64,000 nucleotides of DNA from Zobellia roscoffensis (GTDB lineage: Bacteria > Bacteroidota > Bacteroidia > Flavobacteriales > Flavobacteriaceae): positions 124,001 through 188,000 of the forward strand of contig NZ_JADDXT010000002.1 of NCBI RefSeq assembly GCF_015330165.1, in the 5' to 3' direction. A program made the position numbers and the translations under genes. This document shows positions 56,768-64,000 of the stretch, in pieces. The notes below the pieces were generated by a model. The model searched no databases. It was not told the origin of the DNA and saw nothing but the letters and a program-made list of their open reading frames with translations. The number at the start of each line of letters is the position of its first letter. Positions within the stretch are counted from its first letter, which is position 1.

Positions 56768-56900
56768 CAAAAATAAGCTGCTAAATTTCAATAGCAAACG
56801 TTTATTAAATAACCTTTAAAAGATAAAACCTACCACTCATAGAATTTATACAATAACAAATATTTAGGCTGCTATATTAGCTCTCAAACGTAAGAGCTAT

Positions 56901-59879
56901 ATGAAACTCCCTCACTATCAACTATTTATTATAGGTATTCTTTTCGTGTTTTTTAAAGGAAATGCAAAAGAGGGTTATTCGCAGCCTTTAGTAGGTAACG
57001 AACCATTTATTACTACTTGGAAAACAGATAACTACGGTCTATCAGACGATAATCAGGTTACCATTCCTACATTTTTTGGAGAAATATATAATTATACAGT
57101 TGACTGGGGTGACGGTAATACTGACACTAATGTTACTGGCGATATTACACATACTTATTCCATTGCAGGAACATATGAAGTCTCTATTTCAGGAAATTTC
57201 CCTAGAATTTATTTTAATGCTACTGGAGATAAAGGAAAGTTATTAAAAATTAATAAATGGGGAGATAACGTATGGACCTCAATGGAGAACGCTTTTGATG
57301 ACTGCTGGTATTTGGATGTTATAGCAAATGACATTCCTAATTTATCAAATGTTCAGAGTACCGCTTATATGTTCCGTGATTGTAGAATACTTGAAGGCAC
57401 AGAAGAATTTAATAACTGGGATACCAGTAATATCAATAACATGGCGGGAATGTTCATTAGAACCGATATTTTCAATTCCACAATTGGTGAATGGAACGTA
57501 GAAAATGTTGATAGTATGTATTCTATGTTCTTACAGACTAATTCTTTTAATCAAAACTTAAATTTATGGAATGTGAGCAACGTAAAGAATATGGAAAGCA
57601 TGTTCGCCCATTCTTCTTTTGATTCTGATATATCAAATTGGAATGTAGGTAAAGTCACAACATTAGATGGAATGTTTTTCAACTCATCATTTAATCAGGA
57701 TATTTCAACTTGGGACGTTTCAAATGTCATCGACATGAACTCAATGTTTGGTCTCGCAGATTCTTTTAACCAAGATATAAGCAACTGGGATGTTCGTAAG
57801 GTGCAGAATATGTCTAGTATGTTTGTCAAAGCCAAATCCTTTGATAAAAATTTGAATAAGTGGCAACCTCTTAGTCTTATAGATGCCAATCATATGTTCA
57901 ATGAATCAGGTTTATCGACAAAAAATTATGATGCGTTGCTTTTAGCGTGGAGTCAACTTAATCTAAAATCCAATGTAGATTTTGATGCCAATGATACCTA
58001 CTACTGCAAAGCTGAAGAAGCTAGAACAATTATAATGGATAAATTTGGTTGGCTAATGGCTGACTCAGGCCTAGATTGCCCCCAGAAACCATTCATCACC
58101 ACTTGGAAAACAGATAACCCTGGTACCTCAGCGGATAACCAAATTACCATTCCTACCTTTTTGGGAGAAACTTATAATTATAATGTTGATTGGGGTGATG
58201 GTACTCTTGATACTAATGTAACTGGAGATATTACACATACTTATTCCATTGCAGGAACATACGAAGTTTCTATTACAGGTGATTTTCCACACATATTTTT
58301 TCGTGATATGGGAGATAAAGAAAAAATTCTTACCGTTGAACAATGGGGAGATATCAAATGGAAATCAATGAATGGCGCATTTAGCGGTTGTACCAATTTA
58401 GATGTACTAGCTACAGATTCTCCCAATTTATCGGAGGTTACATCCTTAGCGAGTATGTTCCGAGGTTGTGAATCTTTAATTGGTACTCCAGAATTCAATA
58501 AATGGAATCTTTCAACCATTACGTCTATTTTAGGATTGTTCGAGAATTGTAATAAATTCAATCAACCATTGGCCAATTGGGATGTTAGCAAGGTCCAAAA
58601 TTTCGAAGTAGCATTTCGGGGTGCATCCACTTTCAACCAACCACTTAATAATTGGGATGTTGGCAATGTTGTAGACTTAACCGGTACATTTTGGGGTGCT
58701 GTTTCTTTTAATCAACCCTTAGATAAATGGAACGTTTCAAATGTTGAAGAATTATGGGCTACGTTTTTAGGGGCAACTTCCTTTAATCAAGATATTGGAA
58801 GTTGGGCTACGGGCAAGGTAGTAATAACATCGGAAATGTTCAGAGAAGCTATTTCCTTTGACCAAGACATTAGCGCCTGGGATATCTCCAATCTAAGAGA
58901 TGCATCCTGGATGTTTAAAGATGCGGGGCTATCAACCACCAACTATGACAACTTACTAATTGGTTGGAGTGCACAGGATGTCCAAACCCAACTTTATCCT
59001 TTCGGAGCAGGCTACAGTACATACTGTACCGGAGAAGAAGCTAGAAATAATTTAATAGAGAACCATGGTTGGAAAATCAATGATGCCGGGTTTGCAGGAA
59101 TCACAATAGACGAATTGGAAGAGCAAGAACATACAGATAGTTATACATTACCAGCAATTAAGGGAACAAACCTAACAGGAAACCAAATGTATTACACAGG
59201 CCCAACCGGTACCGGGCAGTCCTTTGCTGCCGGAGCCACACTTTACGCAACAGATTTTCCTGACTATCCAGTAACATTGTACATTTATGATTTTAGGGGT
59301 GATAGCTATTCTGGCTGTACTGATGAAAAAAGTTTTGAACTTATATTAAACACTATTTGCAAAAATCCTGTTGCAGACAATTTAGAGGACGCACTGAGCT
59401 GTACGAGTTACACATTACCAGAATTAAGTGAAAACAATTTCTACTATACGGAAACCAGCGCGAACGGAGAAAGGTTTGAAGGCGGTGATATTATCTACAG
59501 CAGTAAAACCCTGTACATTCATGCGGGCTGGGATGACTGCTATGACGAGAATAGTTTTAAGATTACCATAAACAGAAATTTATGCGATATTGAGATTAAA
59601 ACTATTGACCCATGCATGGTGGAGTTTCCGCAATTTATTACGCCTAATGGAGATGGGCGTTTTGATTCGTTTAAAGCTACAAAGAACCCGTGCAGCCAGT
59701 CCGGGAAATTAAGTATCCTTGACAGACGTGGTAGAGTTATTTTTAAGACAAATGATTTAAATACGGGATGGGATGGCAATGAGGACTCACGCAAACTACC
59801 TGAAACCGATTATTGGTACTTGTTTCAAAACTCAGATTCAGGCAAAACATTTACAGGTCATTTTACCATACTCCGATAG
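56901..59879 (+). CDS. T9SS type B surface protein with PKD and BspA-like (DUF285) repeats, internally duplicated
   Basis: A 992-residue secreted protein. After the signal peptide (to about residue 27) come two copies of the same module. Module 1 (about 34-390) and module 2 (about 396-720) each start FITTWKTDN, followed by a PKD-like segment (VDWGDG, THTYSIAGTYEVSI). Then comes a run of BspA-type DUF285 repeats of about 23-25 residues (SFNQDISNWDVRKV, FNQPLNNWDVGNV), each ending in an LSTxNYDxLLxxW cap. DNA similarity between the modules is high. A linker of two Cys-containing domains leads to the type B sorting domain (PQFITPNGDGRFDSF, LDRRGRVIFKTN, LPETDYWYLF, GHFTILR). BspA-type repeats in other bacteria and protists bind host or matrix proteins; here the ligand is unknown. 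Confidence 0.92.
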   Translation: MKLPHYQLFIIGILFVFFKGNAKEGYSQPLVGNEPFITTWKTDNYGLSDDNQVTIPTFFGEIYNYTVDWGDGNTDTNVTGDITHTYSIAGTYEVSISGNFPRIYFNATGDKGKLLKINKWGDNVWTSMENAFDDCWYLDVIANDIPNLSNVQSTAYMFRDCRILEGTEEFNNWDTSNINNMAGMFIRTDIFNSTIGEWNVENVDSMYSMFLQTNSFNQNLNLWNVSNVKNMESMFAHSSFDSDISNWNVGKVTTLDGMFFNSSFNQDISTWDVSNVIDMNSMFGLADSFNQDISNWDVRKVQNMSSMFVKAKSFDKNLNKWQPLSLIDANHMFNESGLSTKNYDALLLAWSQLNLKSNVDFDANDTYYCKAEEARTIIMDKFGWLMADSGLDCPQKPFITTWKTDNPGTSADNQITIPTFLGETYNYNVDWGDGTLDTNVTGDITHTYSIAGTYEVSITGDFPHIFFRDMGDKEKILTVEQWGDIKWKSMNGAFSGCTNLDVLATDSPNLSEVTSLASMFRGCESLIGTPEFNKWNLSTITSILGLFENCNKFNQPLANWDVSKVQNFEVAFRGASTFNQPLNNWDVGNVVDLTGTFWGAVSFNQPLDKWNVSNVEELWATFLGATSFNQDIGSWATGKVVITSEMFREAISFDQDISAWDISNLRDASWMFKDAGLSTTNYDNLLIGWSAQDVQTQLYPFGAGYSTYCTGEEARNNLIENHGWKINDAGFAGITIDELEEQEHTDSYTLPAIKGTNLTGNQMYYTGPTGTGQSFAAGATLYATDFPDYPVTLYIYDFRGDSYSGCTDEKSFELILNTICKNPVADNLEDALSCTSYTLPELSENNFYYTETSANGERFEGGDIIYSSKTLYIHAGWDDCYDENSFKITINRNLCDIEIKTIDPCMVEFPQFITPNGDGRFDSFKATKNPCSQSGKLSILDRRGRVIFKTNDLNTGWDGNEDSRKLPETDYWYLFQNSDSGKTFTGHFTILR

Positions 59880-59938
59880 TTACCTATAATATTTTAATCG
59901 AACTCCTATAAATCGCACTTCTTTTGTAATTTTAAAGG

Positions 59939-61927
59939 ATGAAATTTAAAGTAGTCTCAGAGTTCGAACCCACTGGCGATCAGCCAGGTGCTATTAAACA
60001 ACTAGTTGAAGGTATTGAAAGTCAAGAACGGTACCAAACCCTTTTGGGTGTTACGGGGTCAGGTAAAACCTTTACAGTAGCCAATGTCATAGAACAAGTG
60101 CAACGTCCTACTCTGGTCCTTGCCCACAACAAAACATTAGCGGCCCAGTTGTATTCTGAATTCAAGCAGTTCTTTCCGGAAAATGCCGTGGAGTACTTTG
60201 TATCCTACTATGATTATTATCAGCCAGAAGCATTTATTCCTTCTTCTGGACTTTACATTGAAAAAGACCTATCTATAAACGAGGACATAGAAAAATTACG
60301 TCTTAGTGCCACTTCTTCTTTACTTTCTGGGCGTCGGGACGTATTGGTCGTGGCATCGGTTTCATGTTTGTATGGTATTGGAAACCCCGTGGAGTTTCAG
60401 AAAAATGTCATCACAATTAAAAAAGACCAAGTAATTGCGCGTACCAAATTTTTACATCAATTGGTGCAAAGTCTGTATTCCAGGACTACTGCAGATTTTA
60501 GAAATGGCAATTTTAGAGTAAAGGGTGATGTTGTGGATGTTTTCCCTAGTTATGCCGACCACGCTTTCCGAATTCACTTTTTTGGTGATGAAGTTGAAGA
60601 AATTGAGGCTTTTGACCCTTTCAACAATAACGTAATCGAAGTTTACGATACTTTGAATATTTACCCAGCGAATATGTTCGTTACTTCTCCTGATGTGCTG
60701 CAAGGAGCAATTCACCAGATTCAGGAAGATATGGTGAAACAGGTAGATTATTTTAAAGAAATAGGAAAGCCTCTAGAAGCAAAGCGACTGGAAGAACGAA
60801 CAAGCTTCGATTTAGAGATGATTCGTGAACTCGGATATTGTTCGGGAATAGAGAACTATTCTCGCTATTTAGATGGCAGACAACCTGGCACTAGACCTTT
60901 CTGCCTACTAGATTATTTTCCGGACGATTATTTAATGGTAATTGATGAAAGTCATGTTACTATTCCGCAAGTACATGCTATGTATGGCGGTGACCGTTCT
61001 CGTAAAGTGAATTTGGTGGACTATGGTTTTCGTCTCCCTGCTGCAATGGACAATAGACCACTAAAGTTTGAAGAATTTGAAGCTCTACAAAATCAGGCCT
61101 TATATGTGAGCGCAACACCAGCAGATTATGAGCTACAACTAAGTCAAGGGGTGTATGTAGAACAGGTAATTAGACCTACCGGCCTATTGGATCCAATTAT
61201 AGAGGTTAGACCTAGTCAAAACCAAATTGATGATCTAGTTGAAGAAATTCAGGTTCGAGTGGAAAAGGATGAGCGGACACTGGTTACCACTTTGACCAAA
61301 CGAATGGCCGAAGAATTAGCAAAATACCTCACACGAATAAATGTTCGCTGTCGTTATATTCATAGTGATGTTGATACACTTGAAAGAGTAGAAATCATGC
61401 AAGATCTTAGAAAAGGCATTTTTGATGTGCTGATTGGAGTAAATCTACTTCGTGAAGGATTGGATTTACCAGAAGTTTCTTTAGTTGCAATTTTAGATGC
61501 GGACAAAGAAGGTTTTCTACGAAGCAATAGATCACTTACACAAACTGTTGGTAGAGCAGCAAGAAATTTAAATGGACGAGCTATTATGTATGCCGATAAA
61601 ATTACAGATAGCATGCAGAAAACTATTGACCAAACCAACTATCGTAGAGAAAAGCAAATTGCTTATAATACAGAGCATGGCCTTGTTCCAAAAGCACTGA
61701 ATAAAAGTTTGGATAGTGTCCTTTCTAAAAATTCAGTTTCAACATATCACTTTGAAAAAGAGGAGATGCGAGCTGCAGAACCAGACCTTGATTATATGAC
61801 CAAAGACCAGATTGAAAAAATGGTCAGAGAAAAAAGAAAGGCAATGGAAAAAGCAGCAAAAGAACTTGACTTTATGCATGCCGCAAAACTACGTGATGAA
61901 ATAAAAATACTCCAAGAAAAAACCTAA
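59939..61927 (+). CDS. uvrB: Excinuclease ABC subunit B
   Basis: A 662-residue UvrB, full length. Walker A GVTGSGKT is at residues 37-44. The damage-verifying beta-hairpin carries YYDYYQPEAFIPSSGLYIEKD (starts at residue 90). The Walker B-type IDESHV box is near 337-342, and helicase motifs V/VI (GVNLLREGLDLPEVSLV, QTVGRAARNLNG) are intact. The UvrC-binding UVR domain closes the protein (about 620-660). It loads onto lesions with UvrA and hands over to UvrC in nucleotide excision repair. Monocistronic here; MKFKVVSEFEPTGDQP is the standard N-terminus, so the ATG at 59939 is secure. Confidence 0.98.
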   Translation: MKFKVVSEFEPTGDQPGAIKQLVEGIESQERYQTLLGVTGSGKTFTVANVIEQVQRPTLVLAHNKTLAAQLYSEFKQFFPENAVEYFVSYYDYYQPEAFIPSSGLYIEKDLSINEDIEKLRLSATSSLLSGRRDVLVVASVSCLYGIGNPVEFQKNVITIKKDQVIARTKFLHQLVQSLYSRTTADFRNGNFRVKGDVVDVFPSYADHAFRIHFFGDEVEEIEAFDPFNNNVIEVYDTLNIYPANMFVTSPDVLQGAIHQIQEDMVKQVDYFKEIGKPLEAKRLEERTSFDLEMIRELGYCSGIENYSRYLDGRQPGTRPFCLLDYFPDDYLMVIDESHVTIPQVHAMYGGDRSRKVNLVDYGFRLPAAMDNRPLKFEEFEALQNQALYVSATPADYELQLSQGVYVEQVIRPTGLLDPIIEVRPSQNQIDDLVEEIQVRVEKDERTLVTTLTKRMAEELAKYLTRINVRCRYIHSDVDTLERVEIMQDLRKGIFDVLIGVNLLREGLDLPEVSLVAILDADKEGFLRSNRSLTQTVGRAARNLNGRAIMYADKITDSMQKTIDQTNYRREKQIAYNTEHGLVPKALNKSLDSVLSKNSVSTYHFEKEEMRAAEPDLDYMTKDQIEKMVREKRKAMEKAAKELDFMHAAKLRDEIKILQEKT

Positions 61928-62237
61928 TTCGGTACATTTTTCTCCAAAAAGTCAAAAAACTAAACATATTAAATAAAGGATACACTTAATTACATTCAAA
62001 CTACTGAATTATAAATATATAACCTACATTTTTAGACACGTCTAAATTGCATTTATTTCACGTTTAATATTAAATAAAGAGTCTTTCACGTTCTTCATTT
62101 TCTGTTAGTAAGATAAACAAAAAAGTAACAAAAGTTGCTGTATATTTACCTCTTTCTACTCTTCAAAAAATCTTAAAAAACAGACAAAAAAATCACTTCC
62201 CCATAAAAAAATCCTACCCATAATATTATTTTTAATC
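61928..62237. other. AT-rich gene-free stretch between uvrB and hsp20
   Basis: No ORF of note and no RNA gene recognised. It contains a 14-bp palindrome (TTAGAC-AC-GTCTAA, 62032-62045) and many A- and T-runs. uvrB and hsp20 converge on it. Confidence 0.5.
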
Positions 62238-62270
62238 AAAAAAAGCACCCTAGGAATATACCTAAGGTGC
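62238..62270 (-). terminator. Intrinsic terminator of hsp20
   Basis: GCACCCTAGG (62245-62254) and CCTAAGGTGC (62261-62270) form a 10-bp stem with one mismatch and a 6-nt loop. On the minus strand it is followed by seven T (plus-strand A-run 62238-62244). Confidence 0.75.
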
Positions 62271-62363
62271 ATCTTCAACTAACCAACCAAACTTAAATCT
62301 ACCCGACTAAAAATCGGGATTACGAAACGTTTTGCCTTTACGACAAAACAACCAATCTAACTT

Positions 62364-62789
62364 TTACTTTAATTCAATAAGACGCTTTGGCTTTGGCAAA
62401 GCTTCTTCTTTTTTCGGTAACTCAACCTTTAGAACTCCATCAACATAATCGGCTTTTATTGCATCTACATCAATTGTTTCCGGAAGAGTAAAAGCTCTTT
62501 TAAAAGATGAAAATCTAAATTCACGACGGGTATAATTCTCTTCTTTCACTTCCTCTTCATTCTTCAATTCCGATGAAATTGTCAATAGATCATTATCCAC
62601 TTCAATATTAAAATCCTCTTTCTTTCTTCCAGGAACAATTAATTCAAGACCAAAACTCTTTTCATTGTCCTTTATGTTTACAGCAGGTACACTTGCCGCC
62701 ACATTCTCCATTCCTCCAAACCAGTCAGGCTTAAAAATTTCATTCATTAATGAAGGAAAAACCAAATTATTTCTTTTAACTATACTCAT
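62364..62789 (-). CDS. Small heat shock protein, Hsp20/alpha-crystallin family
   Basis: A 141-residue ATP-independent chaperone. The alpha-crystallin domain spans about residues 34-130: ASVPAVNIKDNEKSFGLELIVPGRKKEDFNIEVD (landmark), then the YTRREFRFSSFKRAFTLPE segment near 85-103 and DGVLKVELPKKE near 117-128. The N-terminus (NEIFKPDWFGG) is short and the C-terminal tail ends KPKRLIELK; an Ile-Glu-Leu there could serve as the I-x-I/L oligomerisation motif. A 12-bp inverted repeat 72 nt upstream may mediate heat or stress control. Monocistronic with its own terminator. Confidence 0.95.
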   Translation of the reverse strand: MSIVKRNNLVFPSLMNEIFKPDWFGGMENVAASVPAVNIKDNEKSFGLELIVPGRKKEDFNIEVDNDLLTISSELKNEEEVKEENYTRREFRFSSFKRAFTLPETIDVDAIKADYVDGVLKVELPKKEEALPKPKRLIELK

Positions 62790-62860
62790 GACTTATATAT
62801 TTTATGTTAGACTTTTTATTTGATTGGTCTAAAGCAAACGACATACCACTTAAAAATATA

Positions 62861-62904
62861 TGACATAATGGCCTTTTGGCCAATTAAAAAGCGCCATTAT
62901 GTCA
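62861..62904. promoter_or_regulatory. 12-bp perfect inverted repeat upstream of hsp20
   Basis: TGACATAATGGC (62861-62872) and GCCATTATGTCA (62893-62904) are perfect inverted copies separated by 20 nt, which themselves contain TTGGCCAA. The element lies 72 nt upstream of hsp20 and 137 nt upstream of the DUF1456 gene, in the 252-nt divergent region. A stress-repressor operator or DNA/RNA hairpin is likely. Confidence 0.5.
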
Positions 62905-63041
62905 TTTTACCTAAGATTTAGTGAACAAATTGTCTGATTTAATACTTTCAAGTCATAGAACAACACAAGACTTATACTATAATGGTTCACGAACATGGTT
63001 CTCTCTTTTATTTGTAATACCTTGCTAAAAAATTCAAAGCC

Positions 63042-63413
63042 ATGACTAATAATGACGTACTCAAGAAGCTTAGAGTAGCCCTGATGTTCAGGGATGATGA
63101 TATAATTGATGTTTTAAAGCTTGTAGATTTTAATATTAGCAAGAGTGAATTAGGCGCTTTCTTCAGAAAAGATGATCACCCTAATTATATGGAATGTGGT
63201 GATCAGGTACTACGCAACTTTTTAAACGGTTTGGTCATACATTTAAGAGGAACCAAAGAAAACCCTAAGACACCAGGAGAAGTACTTTCTAAAAAAATAG
63301 TGAAGCAAACCAAGGTTGTACATACCAAAAGGCCTGATTTTAAGACTCAGCAGCAGAAGAGGGTCAATAATGATATTACCAACGTAAAATATAAGAACAA
63401 AAAAAAATCCTGA
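63042..63413 (+). CDS. DUF1456 (YehS-like) protein, single-repeat form
   Basis: A 123-residue cytoplasmic protein. The first 70 residues, from NDVLKKLRVALMFRDDDI to DQVLRNFLNGLVIHLRG, form one DUF1456 repeat. E. coli YehS has two such repeats; the single copy here aligns with its second repeat (shared pattern VLKKLR...DD I..., ECGDQxLRxFLxGL). The C-terminal 45 residues are basic and Lys-rich (KIVKQTKVVHTKRPDFKTQQQKR region), possibly nucleic-acid binding. Function of the family is unknown. Divergent from hsp20; its last codons overlap the terminator of the next, convergent gene. Confidence 0.85.
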   Translation: MTNNDVLKKLRVALMFRDDDIIDVLKLVDFNISKSELGAFFRKDDHPNYMECGDQVLRNFLNGLVIHLRGTKENPKTPGEVLSKKIVKQTKVVHTKRPDFKTQQQKRVNNDITNVKYKNKKKS

Positions 63414-63440
63414 GTTCGATGATGAGTCGTACCCAGGATT
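63400..63440 (-). terminator. Terminator of the small periplasmic gene, overlapping the DUF1456 stop
   Basis: Arms 63406-63415 and 63431-63440 pair over 10 bp with one mismatch. On the minus strand the stem is followed by a T-run (A-run 63400-63407 on the plus strand), inside the last codons of the DUF1456 gene. Confidence 0.65.
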
Positions 63441-63459
63441 AAAAATTTTCATAATTGAG

Positions 63460-63795
63460 TTATCCGTCAATACGAACTGGCAAAGTATAAGACCTACCCT
63501 CTTTATACTCATTAACACTTACTTTTTTATCGTGAAGACTTTCTTTTATAAAGGCCTCAACAACTTCATTGGCCGCATCTACGGACAAAATTACAATCTC
63601 ACGATTTTCATTTATCGTAAAACGCACAAAGGCTGTTTGGTCAACTTCATTACTAGTTAAGGAATTGTAGCTTAACATTTCGTAAATCTGTACTGATAAT
63701 TTCTTTACGGACTCTTTGTTCCCTCCTTCGTTAGCAGATACCGTACCCATGGAAAGTAGCATTGCAGCTACCAAGAATAAACTAATTTTTCTCAT
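63460..63795 (-). CDS. Small periplasmic protein, TonB C-terminal-like fold (inferred)
   Basis: A 111-residue protein with a clear signal peptide (MRKISLFLVAAMLLSMGTVSA, cleavage near residue 21). The mature 90 residues resemble a free-standing TonB C-terminal-like domain: a strand with alternating residues (TAFVRFTINENREIVILSV, about 54-72), a helix (NEVVEAFIKESL), and a closing strand (RSYTLPVRI). No TM anchor or Pro-rich linker as in real TonB is present, so it is not an energy transducer itself. Such short proteins recur in Flavobacteriaceae, function unknown. It has its own terminator and about 100 nt of upstream DNA. Confidence 0.65.
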   Translation of the reverse strand: MRKISLFLVAAMLLSMGTVSANEGGNKESVKKLSVQIYEMLSYNSLTSNEVDQTAFVRFTINENREIVILSVDAANEVVEAFIKESLHDKKVSVNEYKEGRSYTLPVRIDG

Positions 63796-63898
63796 AATTG
63801 TCGTTTTAAATGATTTGATGAATTACCTTAAAGACGACGCATGAATTGAATTGTTACTAGAAAAATTAGATTTTAACAGATAGTTATGATTTAAACAA

Positions 63899-64000
63899 TC
63901 AACTTTCAAAATTAATATGCCTGCTCATGTTCTCCTCCACGGAAATAAAGGATTCAATACCCCTTATACCCTCTATAGTAAGTATAGCTTCTTGATATAG
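63899..64000 (-). CDS. C-terminal end of an unidentified gene (possibly Lrp/AsnC-type)
   Basis: The stop (TGA) is at 63899-63901 on the minus strand and 33 codons stay open to the window edge. The visible residues run ILTIEGIRGIESFISVEE, then MSRHINFES. The pattern beta-strand, 'GIRGI', beta-strand could be the end of an Lrp/AsnC ligand-binding domain, but too little is visible to be sure. Confidence 0.4.
   Translation of the reverse strand, partial: LYQEAILTIEGIRGIESFISVEENMSRHINFES

Overview
The window looks like chromosome from a marine or algae-associated member of the Flavobacteriaceae (Bacteroidota). The evidence is the low-GC DNA, the PorP/SprF-family proteins, the C-terminal sorting domains typical of type IX secretion (T9SS type B, 'gliding motility-associated C-terminal'), the heme A synthase and DUF5606-type genes, several TTG/GTG starts, and -7 elements of the form TAnnTTTG. 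No rRNA, tRNA, CRISPR array, insertion sequence or phage gene was found.

Layout. 1-471: 5' part of mazG (minus). 571-2326: exported sugar-isomerase-like protein plus SMP-30/gluconolactonase-like lipoprotein. 2408-8194: tripartite RND efflux operon (minus; adaptor, pump, outer-membrane channel), with a palindrome in front of the operon. 8340-13500: small secreted protein, DUF1569 protein, aquaglyceroporin, esterase, SGNH hydrolase and GH20 hexosaminidase. 13554-13997: stand-alone BLUF photoreceptor (minus). 14240-15721: ruvX-def-DUF5606 operon (minus), divergent from dapD. 16950-23000: six-gene glycosyltransferase cluster (two GT2, four GT4), followed by a TsaC/Sua5-type gene and a CCA-adding-type enzyme. 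25315-35459: SprF-like protein, repeat adhesin, second SprF-like protein, PorE-like OmpA protein. 35542-39405: heme A synthase, pRiA4b ORF-3-like protein, nucleoid-associated protein, and a convergent unknown gene with kinase-like motifs. 39568-52374: one 12.8-kb ORF for a 4268-residue SprB-like surface protein. 52498-54239: ABC exporter pair. 54371-59879: two more T9SS type B surface proteins. 59939-64000: uvrB, hsp20, DUF1456 protein, a small periplasmic TonB-C-like protein and the end of a further minus-strand gene.

How the genes work together. The dominant theme is cell-surface display. Four gene products end in the same T9SS type B sorting domain, and two PorP/SprF-type outer-membrane proteins plus an OmpA/PorE-like peptidoglycan anchor lie beside one of them. 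The glycosyltransferase block probably builds a surface glycan. The efflux pump and ABC exporter handle small molecules. The remaining genes are housekeeping (mazG, ruvX, def, dapD, tsaC-like, cca-like, uvrB, hsp20, heme A synthase).

Main points of interest. The repeat adhesin is split by an out-of-frame loss of 121 nt inside one 210-nt repeat unit. A 360-residue protein of unknown function carries the spaced residues of a protein-kinase/aminoglycoside-phosphotransferase fold. A 13.8-kb accessory block separates mazG from ruvX-def-DUF5606. Several perfect palindromes lie in promoter regions.
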